A stretch of 9,896 nt of DNA from Acidimicrobiia bacterium. Lineage in GTDB: Bacteria; Actinomycetota; Acidimicrobiia; IMCC26256; BP-133. Positions 1 through 6,009 of this stretch are shown here, piece after piece (position 1 is the first letter of the stretch; the number at the start of each line of letters is the position of its first letter). The stretch is from assembly GCA_025923175.1 (NCBI GenBank), contig JAICGL010000104.1:1-9896 (forward strand), written 5' to 3'. Both the position numbers and the translations under genes were made by a program. A model generated the notes under the pieces. That model did not search any database. It was not told the origin of the DNA and saw nothing but the letters and a program-made list of their open reading frames with translations.

Positions 1-1
1 C

Positions 2-310
2 ACCGCCGTTCCCATCCCCGACGGATGGCCGTTCCCTGTCTCGCCCGACGCCCTCGTGCTCACGACCAAGTCCATCGCCTTCGGCACTGCACCGGTGATG
101 GGGGTGGTCCACGACGAGGAAGGGGAGTGGCAGTTCCTCGACAATCCGGCCGTCGACATGAAGGACCTCACGATCGTCCACCTCGCCCACGTCATGGCCC
201 GCCGGCCCGAGCTTGGTGTGGTCGGCGACCTCTCCATGGGATTCGAGGCCTGGCTCGACGGGCAGGGTCGCTGGCAGCGTGATGCCCTCGACGACCCGCT
301 CGATCCATAA
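2..310 (+). CDS. Small soluble protein of unknown function (5' end missing)
   Basis: The frame is open from the left edge to TAA at 308-310, giving 102 residues of a C-terminal part. It has no membrane segment or signal. The visible chain has a 'GVVHDEEGEWQFLD' stretch, an aspartate-rich turn, 'DLTIVHLAHVMARRPEL', then 'FEAWLDGQGRWQRDAL'. From memory, short bacterial hypothetical proteins share this layout (a W-x-F strand, a V-x-L-x-H-V helix leading to a 'dP-l' turn, and a terminal W), and immunity-type DUF2185/Imm33 proteins look broadly similar. That link is weak and gives no function. A GTG at 56 or an ATG inside the window could start a shorter protein, but residues before 56 (IPDGWPFPVSPDALVLTTK) read like real coding sequence, so the true start probably lies outside. 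The stop is 12 bases before the ABC ATPase gene, which suggests co-transcription. Confidence 0.6.
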   Translation, partial: TAVPIPDGWPFPVSPDALVLTTKSIAFGTAPVMGVVHDEEGEWQFLDNPAVDMKDLTIVHLAHVMARRPELGVVGDLSMGFEAWLDGQGRWQRDALDDPLDP

Positions 311-322
311 GATCTCGCCACG

Positions 323-1261
323 ATGCTGCAGGCCAGAGGGATCGTCATGCGGTACGGGCCGCGCACCGCCGTCGACAACGTCGACCTCGAGCTCCGCCCG
401 GGTGAGATCCTCGGCCTCCTCGGGCCGAACGGAGCGGGCAAAACGACGTTGCTGCGGCGCCTGGCGGGACTGCTGCCTGGATCGGCAGGCACGGTCGACC
501 TCGATGGAGGCGACCCTGCCGTGGATGCCGACGCCCGGGCCCGCATCGGGTACCTGCCCGAGGATCCGCCGCTCTACGGCGACGACATCGCCCTGCAGTA
601 CGTGACCTACCTGGCCGGACTGTCGGGCGTGCCCCGCGGCAAACGGAAGGCGGCGGCGACGGACGCGCTGGCGCGGGTCGGCGCCGACAAACTGGCCGAC
701 CGGGTCATCGGCCGTCTGTCCAAAGGACAGCGGCAGCGCGTCGCACTTGCAGGGGCCATCGCGCACCGGCCCGAAGTCCTGCTACTGGACGAGCCTTCGG
801 AGGGGCTCGATCCCCGGCAGGTGGTGGCCTTGCGCTCGCTCCTGGCCGACCTGAAGAAGAAGGCGTCGATCGTGTTCTCCACCCATCTCCTGGCCGAGGC
901 TCAGACGGTCTGCGACCGGGTGGTGGTGATCGATCAGGGCCGCATCGTCCTCGACCGGCCGGCCGGAGCGGCGGCCACGGCCAACCGGCTCCGCGTGGAG
1001 GTGGCGGGCGCACCGGCAGCGGACGTGCGAGCGGCGCTCCTGGCCCTGCCCGCCGTGTCGGCCATGGAAATGCCCGGGGTCGGGGGTGCCCCCGAGGGAC
1101 TGCTCTGCACGGTCACCGGCCCCGCCGGCGCCGAGGCGATCGCCGCCGAGGTCGTCGGGCGGGGCTGGAAGCTGCGCCTCCTGGCCCCCGCCCGCGACGA
1201 CCTGGAAGCGGCGTTCCTCGCTGCTGTGACTGGCACCGCTGTGACTGGCACCGCCAAATGA
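323..1261 (+). CDS. ABC exporter ATP-binding protein, GldA/CcmA type
   Basis: A 312-residue cytoplasmic ATPase that should power the membrane protein encoded next to it. All nucleotide-binding motifs are visible: Walker A GPNGAGKTT at residues 34-42, signature LSKGQRQRV at 132-140, Walker B VLLLDEP at 152-158, D-loop GLDP at 161-164 and the switch histidine at 188 (STHLL). The Q-loop position carries Glu (GYLPED, 76-81), which is common in the GldA/NosF/CcmA export branch. About 100 residues follow the ATPase core, a C-terminal extension also usual in that branch. The ATG at 323 has no convincing Shine-Dalgarno sequence, but the chain begins correctly for the family (LQARGIVMRYG). Its stop overlaps the next start as ATGA (1258-1261), so both proteins are probably made in fixed ratio. 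The last residues contain a duplicated AVTGT from a 15-base tandem repeat. Substrate unknown; gliding is not implied. Confidence 0.9.
   Translation: MLQARGIVMRYGPRTAVDNVDLELRPGEILGLLGPNGAGKTTLLRRLAGLLPGSAGTVDLDGGDPAVDADARARIGYLPEDPPLYGDDIALQYVTYLAGLSGVPRGKRKAAATDALARVGADKLADRVIGRLSKGQRQRVALAGAIAHRPEVLLLDEPSEGLDPRQVVALRSLLADLKKKASIVFSTHLLAEAQTVCDRVVVIDQGRIVLDRPAGAAATANRLRVEVAGAPAADVRAALLALPAVSAMEMPGVGGAPEGLLCTVTGPAGAEAIAAEVVGRGWKLRLLAPARDDLEAAFLAAVTGTAVTGTAK
1223..1252 (+). repeat. 15-base perfect tandem duplication in the ATPase 3' end
   Basis: The unit GCTGTGACTGGCACC occurs twice in direct succession (1223-1237 and 1238-1252). It is in frame and adds a second AVTGT to the C-terminal tail of the ATPase, seven bases or fewer from the start of the permease gene. 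It looks like a recent slippage duplication in a tolerant tail. Confidence 0.95.
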
Positions 1262-3321
1262 ATCCCCTCAGGGGAACACTGCGGATCGCCCGCCGCGAGC
1301 TGCGGGCCTACCTCGTCGCCCCCTGGGCCTACGGCGTGGCCGCCATCTTCCTCGTGCTCACCGGGACCATCTTCTTCGTGGTGGCCGACGGCTCACGTGA
1401 AGCCAGCCTGCGGTTCTGGTTCCCAAACCTGGCCTTCGTGCTGATCGTTACCGCGCCTATCGTCACCAGCCGCCTGGTGGCGGAGGAATGGCGCAGCCGT
1501 CACCTAGACATCCTCCTGGCCCGTCCCGTCGCGCCGGCGGCGCTGGTGGTGGGGAAGTGGCTGGCCGCCGTGGGGTTCTTCGTGCTGCTTCTCTCCGCCA
1601 CCGTCGTCTACCCGGTGTTCCTGGCCGCGTGGGGCGAACCCGACTGGCCCCCGATCGTCGCCTCGTACCTCGGCGCGGTGCTGCTTGTCGGCGTGTTCTG
1701 CGCGGTCGGCACCATGACCAGCGCCGTGACGCCGACGGCGGTCGCGGCCGGGCTCGGTGCCTTCGCCGTGCTCGTCGTCGGCCAGCTGGCCAACAACGTT
1801 CCCGCCTTCAGGGGCCTGTCGTTTCAGCCCCACCTGGAGAGCTTCGCGCGGGGCGCTCCCGGGCTCGAAGACACCGTGTACTTCGCCAGCGCCATGATCG
1901 CCCCGCTGGTGGTGGCGTCCGCCTGGCAGACGATCCGGCGACGCGGCGCGAGCCCTCTGCGAGGTGGAAAAGCGCGAGCGGCGGCGCTGCCGGCCATCGT
2001 GCTGGCCGCCACGTTTGCCCTGAACCTCATCCCGATCCCGGCTACGGCGCGGGTCGACCTCACGTCCAGCCGCCGCTACACGCTGTCGAGCGACTCGAGG
2101 AAGGTCCTCAGCAACGTGAAAGAGAAGGCGGTGGTGACGGCCTTCGCCCCGGAGAACTCGCCTCAGGCCCGCGACGCGGAAGTGCTCCTCGCCCAGTTCC
2201 GCCGGGTCAACGCCAACATCCGCACCAGAGTCCTCGACTTCGCAAAGGCCCAGGGAGAGGCTCTGCGCCTGGGTGCCGAGGACGACGGTGAGGTCGTCGT
2301 CGAGATCGGGGACCGGAAGGAGGTCGTGGCCCCCGTCATCGAGCAGACGATCAGCAGCGCTCTGATCCGCCTCGTCCGCCGGGCGCCTCAGACGTTGTGC
2401 GGCCTCGAGGGCAACGGGGAGCGGCGGCTCGACAGCGAGGCGCCCCAGGGGCTGCAGCTCGCCCGAATCACGGCCGAGCGCAACGGCATCGTCACTCGGG
2501 GGCTCGACCTGACCGTCACCAGCGCCATCCCGCCGGACTGCACGCTCCTCATGATGCCCGCGCCGACGGTCGCGCTGCTACCCAACGAGATCCAGGTGAT
2601 CAATGACTGGATGGCCAACCACGGCAAGATGCTGATCCTGTCTGAGCCGGGAGGCCCCAACCTCGACGCCATCACGACCCGGTGGGGGCTCCGGTTCCTC
2701 CCCGGACTCGTCTTCGATCCCCCGCGGGCCGTCGCCGGGGATCCCACCGCGTTGCTGATCAACGCCTTCCCGACTGAGTCGCCCGTAGCCAAGGACATCG
2801 CCCGCGTTGGGCTCGTCAGTGCCGGGGGGATCACCACCGCGGCCAGCGAGGACACCGGATTGAGCGTGGCGAAGGTCATGCAGTCGAGCGACGAATCATG
2901 GCTCGAGGTCAATCCGGCCGTCACCCCGGCGACCTACGAAGAGGACAAGGGCGACCGCGGCGGCCCGGTCGTCATCGGCGGGGCGGCCGACCGCTCCGAG
3001 GCGAGGCCCACCGGCGAGACACGGCTGCCCGGCGACAAGGCCAGCATCGCCCGCACCCGGCTCCTGGCCTTCGCTGACGCCGACTGGGTCAGCAATGCCT
3101 ACCTCGACAGCTCGTCCAATGACCGGCTGCTGATCAACAGTCTGAACTGGTTGGCCAGCGAAGAAGATCTGGTCGCCATCCCCGGCCTCGACCCCGACCT
3201 CCGCCGCCTTACGCTCACGCCGGCCGACCGGAGGCTGATGGGGATCGGCTCCATCGGCGCGATCCCCGCGGCGGTCCTGCTCATCGGCGCCGGCGTGTGG
3301 CTCCGCCGGCGTCGGCGCTGA
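1258..3321 (+). CDS. ABC-2 permease fused to GldG-like extracytoplasmic domain (GldF-GldG fusion)
   Basis: A 687-residue membrane protein. Residues 1-230 are an ABC-2 type permease with about six helices (near 24-44, 56-72, 103-125, 134-154, 160-178, 205-225) and the GldF-type motif AEEWRSRHLDILLARPV (75-91) followed by a GKWLA helix start. A helix at 242-260 then leads to a GldG-like module: RVDLTSSRRYTLS (265-277), a degenerate 'GHGE' region as GNGERR (385-390), LLMMPAPTVALLPNEIQVI (430-448), GKMLILSEPGG (456-466), RLLAFADADWVSNAY (601-615) and LLINSLNWLASEED (624-637). A final helix at about 662-683 ends in an Arg-rich tail. GldF and GldG are separate proteins in the gliding Bacteroidota where they were named; here they are one chain. 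It should act with the upstream ATPase as an exporter. No Shine-Dalgarno sequence precedes ATG 1258, so translation probably depends on coupling through the ATGA overlap. The substrate cannot be read from sequence. Confidence 0.88.
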   Translation: MNPLRGTLRIARRELRAYLVAPWAYGVAAIFLVLTGTIFFVVADGSREASLRFWFPNLAFVLIVTAPIVTSRLVAEEWRSRHLDILLARPVAPAALVVGKWLAAVGFFVLLLSATVVYPVFLAAWGEPDWPPIVASYLGAVLLVGVFCAVGTMTSAVTPTAVAAGLGAFAVLVVGQLANNVPAFRGLSFQPHLESFARGAPGLEDTVYFASAMIAPLVVASAWQTIRRRGASPLRGGKARAAALPAIVLAATFALNLIPIPATARVDLTSSRRYTLSSDSRKVLSNVKEKAVVTAFAPENSPQARDAEVLLAQFRRVNANIRTRVLDFAKAQGEALRLGAEDDGEVVVEIGDRKEVVAPVIEQTISSALIRLVRRAPQTLCGLEGNGERRLDSEAPQGLQLARITAERNGIVTRGLDLTVTSAIPPDCTLLMMPAPTVALLPNEIQVINDWMANHGKMLILSEPGGPNLDAITTRWGLRFLPGLVFDPPRAVAGDPTALLINAFPTESPVAKDIARVGLVSAGGITTAASEDTGLSVAKVMQSSDESWLEVNPAVTPATYEEDKGDRGGPVVIGGAADRSEARPTGETRLPGDKASIARTRLLAFADADWVSNAYLDSSSNDRLLINSLNWLASEEDLVAIPGLDPDLRRLTLTPADRRLMGIGSIGAIPAAVLLIGAGVWLRRRRR

Positions 3322-3334
3322 ACTGGTTGTCTCT

Positions 3335-3344
3335 GACCTAGGTC
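3335..3344. other. 10-base perfect palindrome at the convergent gene junction
   Basis: GACCTAGGTC reads the same on both strands and covers the TAG stop of the minus-strand small membrane protein gene. Only 16 bases (3322-3337) separate it from the plus-strand stop. It has no loop and no T-run, so it is not a convincing intrinsic terminator. No other terminator hairpin is visible between the converging operons. Confidence 0.5.
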
Positions 3345-3703
3345 GTCTGGCGGGTGCTCACCATGCGGGGCTCGACGGCCTTGGTGGAAACCTCGTCGGG
3401 CAGCAGGGCGGTTTCGAGCAGCTGGGTCAGGTAGTCGATCCGCTCCCGCAGCTCGTCGTTGGTCGCCTCCAGCACCTCCATGCGCTCGAGGACGGCCTTG
3501 TCGTCCTGCGAGCGCAGTACGACCATCCCGAGCCCGGTGAGGATGAGGGCCCCGATCCCGCCGGTCAGCACGTACGGCATCTGTGCCGCGACGTGGATCT
3601 CGTCCCGGATGTTGGCGTATCCGATGATGAGGATGACGAGGGCCGCCGCCACCAGGGCACCGGCGATGAGTTGCCGGGCGTGGTCTCGCTTCAAACGCTC
3701 CAT
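3338..3703 (-). CDS. Small membrane protein with two helices and a cytoplasmic coiled coil, unknown function
   Basis: A 121-residue protein I do not recognise. A basic N-terminus (MERLKRDHAR) leads into a strongly hydrophobic helix at about 11-30. A short polar loop (NIRDEIHVAAQMP) and a second helix at about 43-64 follow. Then comes a charged heptad-like segment at about 66-100 (KAVLERMEVLEATNDELRERI and onward), predicted to be a coiled coil, and a polar tail. By the positive-inside rule both ends would be cytoplasmic, so this is a helical hairpin with a cytoplasmic coiled coil that could form oligomers or bind a partner. The start is supported by AAGGA seven bases upstream of the ATG. It is the last gene of the minus-strand run, 18 bases after the secreted-protein gene, so the two are likely co-transcribed and may work together. 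That link is inference. Confidence 0.75.
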   Translation of the reverse strand: MERLKRDHARQLIAGALVAAALVILIIGYANIRDEIHVAAQMPYVLTGGIGALILTGLGMVVLRSQDDKAVLERMEVLEATNDELRERIDYLTQLLETALLPDEVSTKAVEPRMVSTRQTT

Positions 3704-3710
3704 GGTTCTT

Positions 3711-3715
3711 TCCTT
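3711..3715 (-). promoter_or_regulatory. Ribosome binding site of the small membrane protein gene
   Basis: On the minus strand AAGGA lies seven bases upstream of ATG 3703. This fixes the start of the 121-residue protein and supports independent initiation after the 18-base gap. Confidence 0.7.
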
Positions 3716-3721
3716 TGGGTC

Positions 3722-5266
3722 TTAAGAGAACGCCCGTGCGAGGCGCTGTCCGACGAAGATGATTCCGAGGCCGAGGCCCGCCATCAGGTAGAGGTCCCGC
3801 ACCCACTCGGCGCTCTTCGGACCGAGATTGGTGAAGGCTGCCGTCTGCACTTCCACCCCGGTGCCCGGTGCCGTGACGCCGAGCGCCGCCTCCGAACTCG
3901 ACGGCGTGGCGGCCGCGGACGAACCGGATGTGGTCGCCGCCCCGCTCGGCCCGCCGCCCGAACCGCTCGACAGGTTGCCGGACCCGCCCAGGCCGGCGCC
4001 GCTCGTGTCAGTGCTGAAGGACGCGGCCGAGTCAGCGCCGTAGCCGCCGGCCGTCCCGGCCGCCGTGGTGCCGGAGGAGCCGGTGGAGAAGTCGTCGGAG
4101 GACAGCGTGTCCGAAGACAGCGAGTCCGACGACGAGCCGTCCGTCGTACCGCCTCCGGAGATCGGGCTGTCGGCCGTGCCGCCGCCGACCACGTCGCTCG
4201 AGCCTTCCGTCCCGCCACCGCAGTCGGGGTCGCAGCGCCGGGTGTTGACGTATGCCTCGGCCCCGCCGATCGAGAAGCCGCCGCCGGAGAAGCCCTGCGG
4301 GTTGGAGGCACCGAAGGCCTCGTCGTGCTTGACGAATTCCAGTGTGCCGGCGGCGGCGTTGACCGAGGCTCCGTCCTCGCCGGTCTGGGCGACCGACGGA
4401 AGGAGCCGGACCTGCGGGAAGCCGGCGTCCGCCATCGCCTTGTTGACCTGCTCCTGCTGGAGCGGGTTGCTGTTCTCGGCTACGACAATGCCCTTGTCAG
4501 TGATCTGGACGGGCGTGTCGTTGACCTTGGCCCCTTCGACCACGGTCGAGGCAATCCCCTTGGGGTCACCGGTGGGAGGGACGAAGGCGTAGGCCCGGGA
4601 CACGATGTTCTGGATCGTGAGCGGGCCGACCTCGACCTGGTGGACCACCGACACTCCCTCGGCGACCACGCCGCCATCGGCCGGTTCGGTGTGGGCCACC
4701 ACGGTGGCCTGTCCGACCTTGAAGTGGTTCGGACTCTCGAGGGCCGTGACCGCGCCACTGGTCCTGCCGGTGGGTTCCTCGGTCGCCTTGGCGTCGAAAC
4801 GGCTGTCGACCACCTGCGGGATGCCCAATCCGGTGACCGGACCGGTCCACGTCATGTCGAATGGGCCGGTTGGGTAGAAGGCGTTGGCCTCCCCGGGCGG
4901 CGGGTCGGGCAGGGTCCCCCGACCGCCGCCGGAGCCACCGATGACGCCGTAGACGAATGTGGCGCCCTTCCCCCGCTGGAACAGCGCGGTGATGTTGCGG
5001 GATGAGCCCGGCGGCCCGTTGATCTCGGACAGCGCCCCAACCAGGCTGTTGTCCTCCCGGAAGGCGTTGAGGAACCCGGTGAGTGTCGCCACCTGGCTCT
5101 GGGCATGGGTGTCGAACTGGGCGAACCCATGGAACCCGTTGCCGCCCTCGCCTCCGCCGCCGCCGGCCTCGGCGGGCGGGCCGAGCTCCGCCCCCGCCTG
5201 CACCGTTGGCAGGAGCGTCAGCAGTGCAAGCGGCAGCACCGCAACAAACAACTTGCGACGTCTCAC
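3722..5266 (-). CDS. Secreted, C-terminally membrane-anchored protein with Gly/Ser/Thr-rich stalk, unknown function
   Basis: A 514-residue protein. MRRRK followed by a hydrophobic stretch (about 6-20) and VQAGA gives a typical Sec signal peptide with likely cleavage near residue 26. A short Gly run (35-43) precedes a globular part at about 44-345 of strand-like segments, including VGPLTIQNIVSRAYAFV (213-229) and VNDTPVQITDKGIVVAENSN (248-267). From memory, similar 'v.G.pv.it..Gi.v' segments occur in actinobacterial secreted proteins with variable anchors, but I cannot name a family. Its only two cysteines are in CDPDC (345-349), followed by a low-complexity stalk (about 350-465), a short conserved-looking segment (470-490), a membrane helix (about 491-507) and a basic end (QRLARAFS). 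There is no LPXTG motif. The longest frame begins at GTG 5272, but a perfect Shine-Dalgarno sequence points to GTG 5266. The gene follows livF by two bases. A surface or ligand-related role beside the transporter is possible but unproven. Confidence 0.8.
   Translation of the reverse strand: MRRRKLFVAVLPLALLTLLPTVQAGAELGPPAEAGGGGGEGGNGFHGFAQFDTHAQSQVATLTGFLNAFREDNSLVGALSEINGPPGSSRNITALFQRGKGATFVYGVIGGSGGGRGTLPDPPPGEANAFYPTGPFDMTWTGPVTGLGIPQVVDSRFDAKATEEPTGRTSGAVTALESPNHFKVGQATVVAHTEPADGGVVAEGVSVVHQVEVGPLTIQNIVSRAYAFVPPTGDPKGIASTVVEGAKVNDTPVQITDKGIVVAENSNPLQQEQVNKAMADAGFPQVRLLPSVAQTGEDGASVNAAAGTLEFVKHDEAFGASNPQGFSGGGFSIGGAEAYVNTRRCDPDCGGGTEGSSDVVGGGTADSPISGGGTTDGSSSDSLSSDTLSSDDFSTGSSGTTAAGTAGGYGADSAASFSTDTSGAGLGGSGNLSSGSGGGPSGAATTSGSSAAATPSSSEAALGVTAPGTGVEVQTAAFTNLGPKSAEWVRDLYLMAGLGLGIIFVGQRLARAFS
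3872..4219 (-). other. Low-complexity Gly/Ser/Thr/Ala stalk within the secreted protein gene
   Basis: About 116 codons (residues 350-465) are almost only Gly, Ser, Thr, Ala, Asp and Pro, including the serial SSDSLSSDTLSSDDFS segment (379-394). It has no cysteine. Such composition usually makes an extended, often glycosylated spacer that lifts a domain off the membrane through the cell wall. The DNA repeats are imperfect, so it is a compositional stretch and not a clean tandem array. Confidence 0.8.
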
Positions 5267-5268
5267 GG

Positions 5269-5276
5269 TCACCTCC
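5269..5276 (-). promoter_or_regulatory. Perfect Shine-Dalgarno sequence containing the livF stop codon
   Basis: On the minus strand GGAGGTGA matches the 16S anti-Shine-Dalgarno sequence over eight bases. Its last three bases, TGA, are the stop codon of livF. GGAGG sits five bases before GTG 5266, but directly abuts GTG 5272 with no room for initiation. This places the secreted-protein start at 5266 and suggests that ribosomes ending livF re-initiate two bases later. Confidence 0.85.
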
Positions 5277-6009
5277 GGAGAGCTGATTCCCTACGGGCTG
5301 TCCCCTGCCCGAGGTAAGCGCTGTGGAGCACGTCGACGTCGTCGCGCAGCTGGGCGGCGGGCCCGTGGTAGACGACGTTGCCGCGCTGGAGCAGGTAGGC
5401 GGATGTGGCGATCTTGAGTGCGGCGGTGGCGGCTTGTTCAACCAGTAGACAGGCCGTACCTTGCTCGGCGGTGAAGCGCTGAATCGTCTCCAGCAGCGTC
5501 AGCACCATCTTGGGAGCGAGCCCGAGCGACAGCTCGTCGATGAGCACGACCTTCGGTTCGGACAGCAGCGCCCGGCCGATGACCAGCATTTGCTGCTCAC
5601 CACCGGACAGCCGGCCCGCTTCCTGCCGGCGGCGTTCCTGGAGGCGGGGGAAGATGTCGTAGATCGGTGCGAACCGGTCGTCGGACCCCTTCCACCGGGC
5701 TCCCTTGGAGTAGGCCCCCATGAGGAGGTTCTCCTCGACGCTCATGGTCGGGAACACCCGCCGGCCTTGGGGCACGAGGGCGAGACCCCGGCGGACGACC
5801 TCCTCGGCGGCCGGGGGCAGCGGCTCGTCGTCGAGGACGATTTCGCCGGCGCGGGGAAGGAGTCCGGCGATGGCGTTGAGCGTCGAGGTCTTGCCGGCGC
5901 CGTTGGGCCCGATGAGGGCAACGATCTCCCCCGAGCCGATGTCGAGGTCGATGCCATGGAGGACCTTGACGGGCCCGTAGGCCACCGTGAGGCCGCGGAC
6001 GCTGAGCAT
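5269..6009 (-). CDS. livF: HAAT-family ABC uptake ATPase, LivF type
   Basis: A 246-residue cytoplasmic ATPase, one of the two that energise uptake of branched-chain amino acids or related amide or acid substrates. It has Walker A GPNGAGKTS (34-42), Q-loop Gln81 (LVPQGRRVFP), signature LSGGEQQ (134-140), Walker B VVLIDE (154-159) and the LivF hallmark SLGLAPK (161-167). As in LivF generally, the switch region reads LLVEQ (188-192), with Gln in place of His. The residue after the catalytic Glu159 is Leu instead of the usual Pro (DELSLGL). The start is ATG 6009, which shares one base with the livG stop (TGATG) and has GGAGG eight bases upstream. The frame stays open further upstream, but that part lies inside livG and is not protein-like. 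Size matches the family. Substrate not determinable. Confidence 0.93.
   Translation of the reverse strand: MLSVRGLTVAYGPVKVLHGIDLDIGSGEIVALIGPNGAGKTSTLNAIAGLLPRAGEIVLDDEPLPPAAEEVVRRGLALVPQGRRVFPTMSVEENLLMGAYSKGARWKGSDDRFAPIYDIFPRLQERRRQEAGRLSGGEQQMLVIGRALLSEPKVVLIDELSLGLAPKMVLTLLETIQRFTAEQGTACLLVEQAATAALKIATSAYLLQRGNVVYHGPAAQLRDDVDVLHSAYLGQGTARRESALRR

Noticed and set aside
1488..2291. Plus-strand open frame of 267 codons inside the permease gene
   Set aside because: Its composition is shadow-like (Arg/Gly runs) and the permease frame has clear helices and GldF motifs.
3304..3317. CGCCG-loop-CGGCG hairpin at the end of the permease gene
   Set aside because: It lies in Arg codons before the stop and has no T-run, so it is probably codon-driven and not a terminator.
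3099..3806. Minus-strand open frame of 235 codons spanning the operon junction
   Set aside because: It overlaps the end of the GldG module and all of the small membrane protein in another frame, and is Arg/Pro/His-rich without recognisable structure.
3593..5005. Long plus-strand open frame of 470 codons opposite the secreted-protein gene
   Set aside because: It is Arg/Gly/Ala-rich with no domain logic, and the opposing strand has a clear signal peptide, stalk, membrane helix and strong SD. This is a shadow frame caused by high GC.
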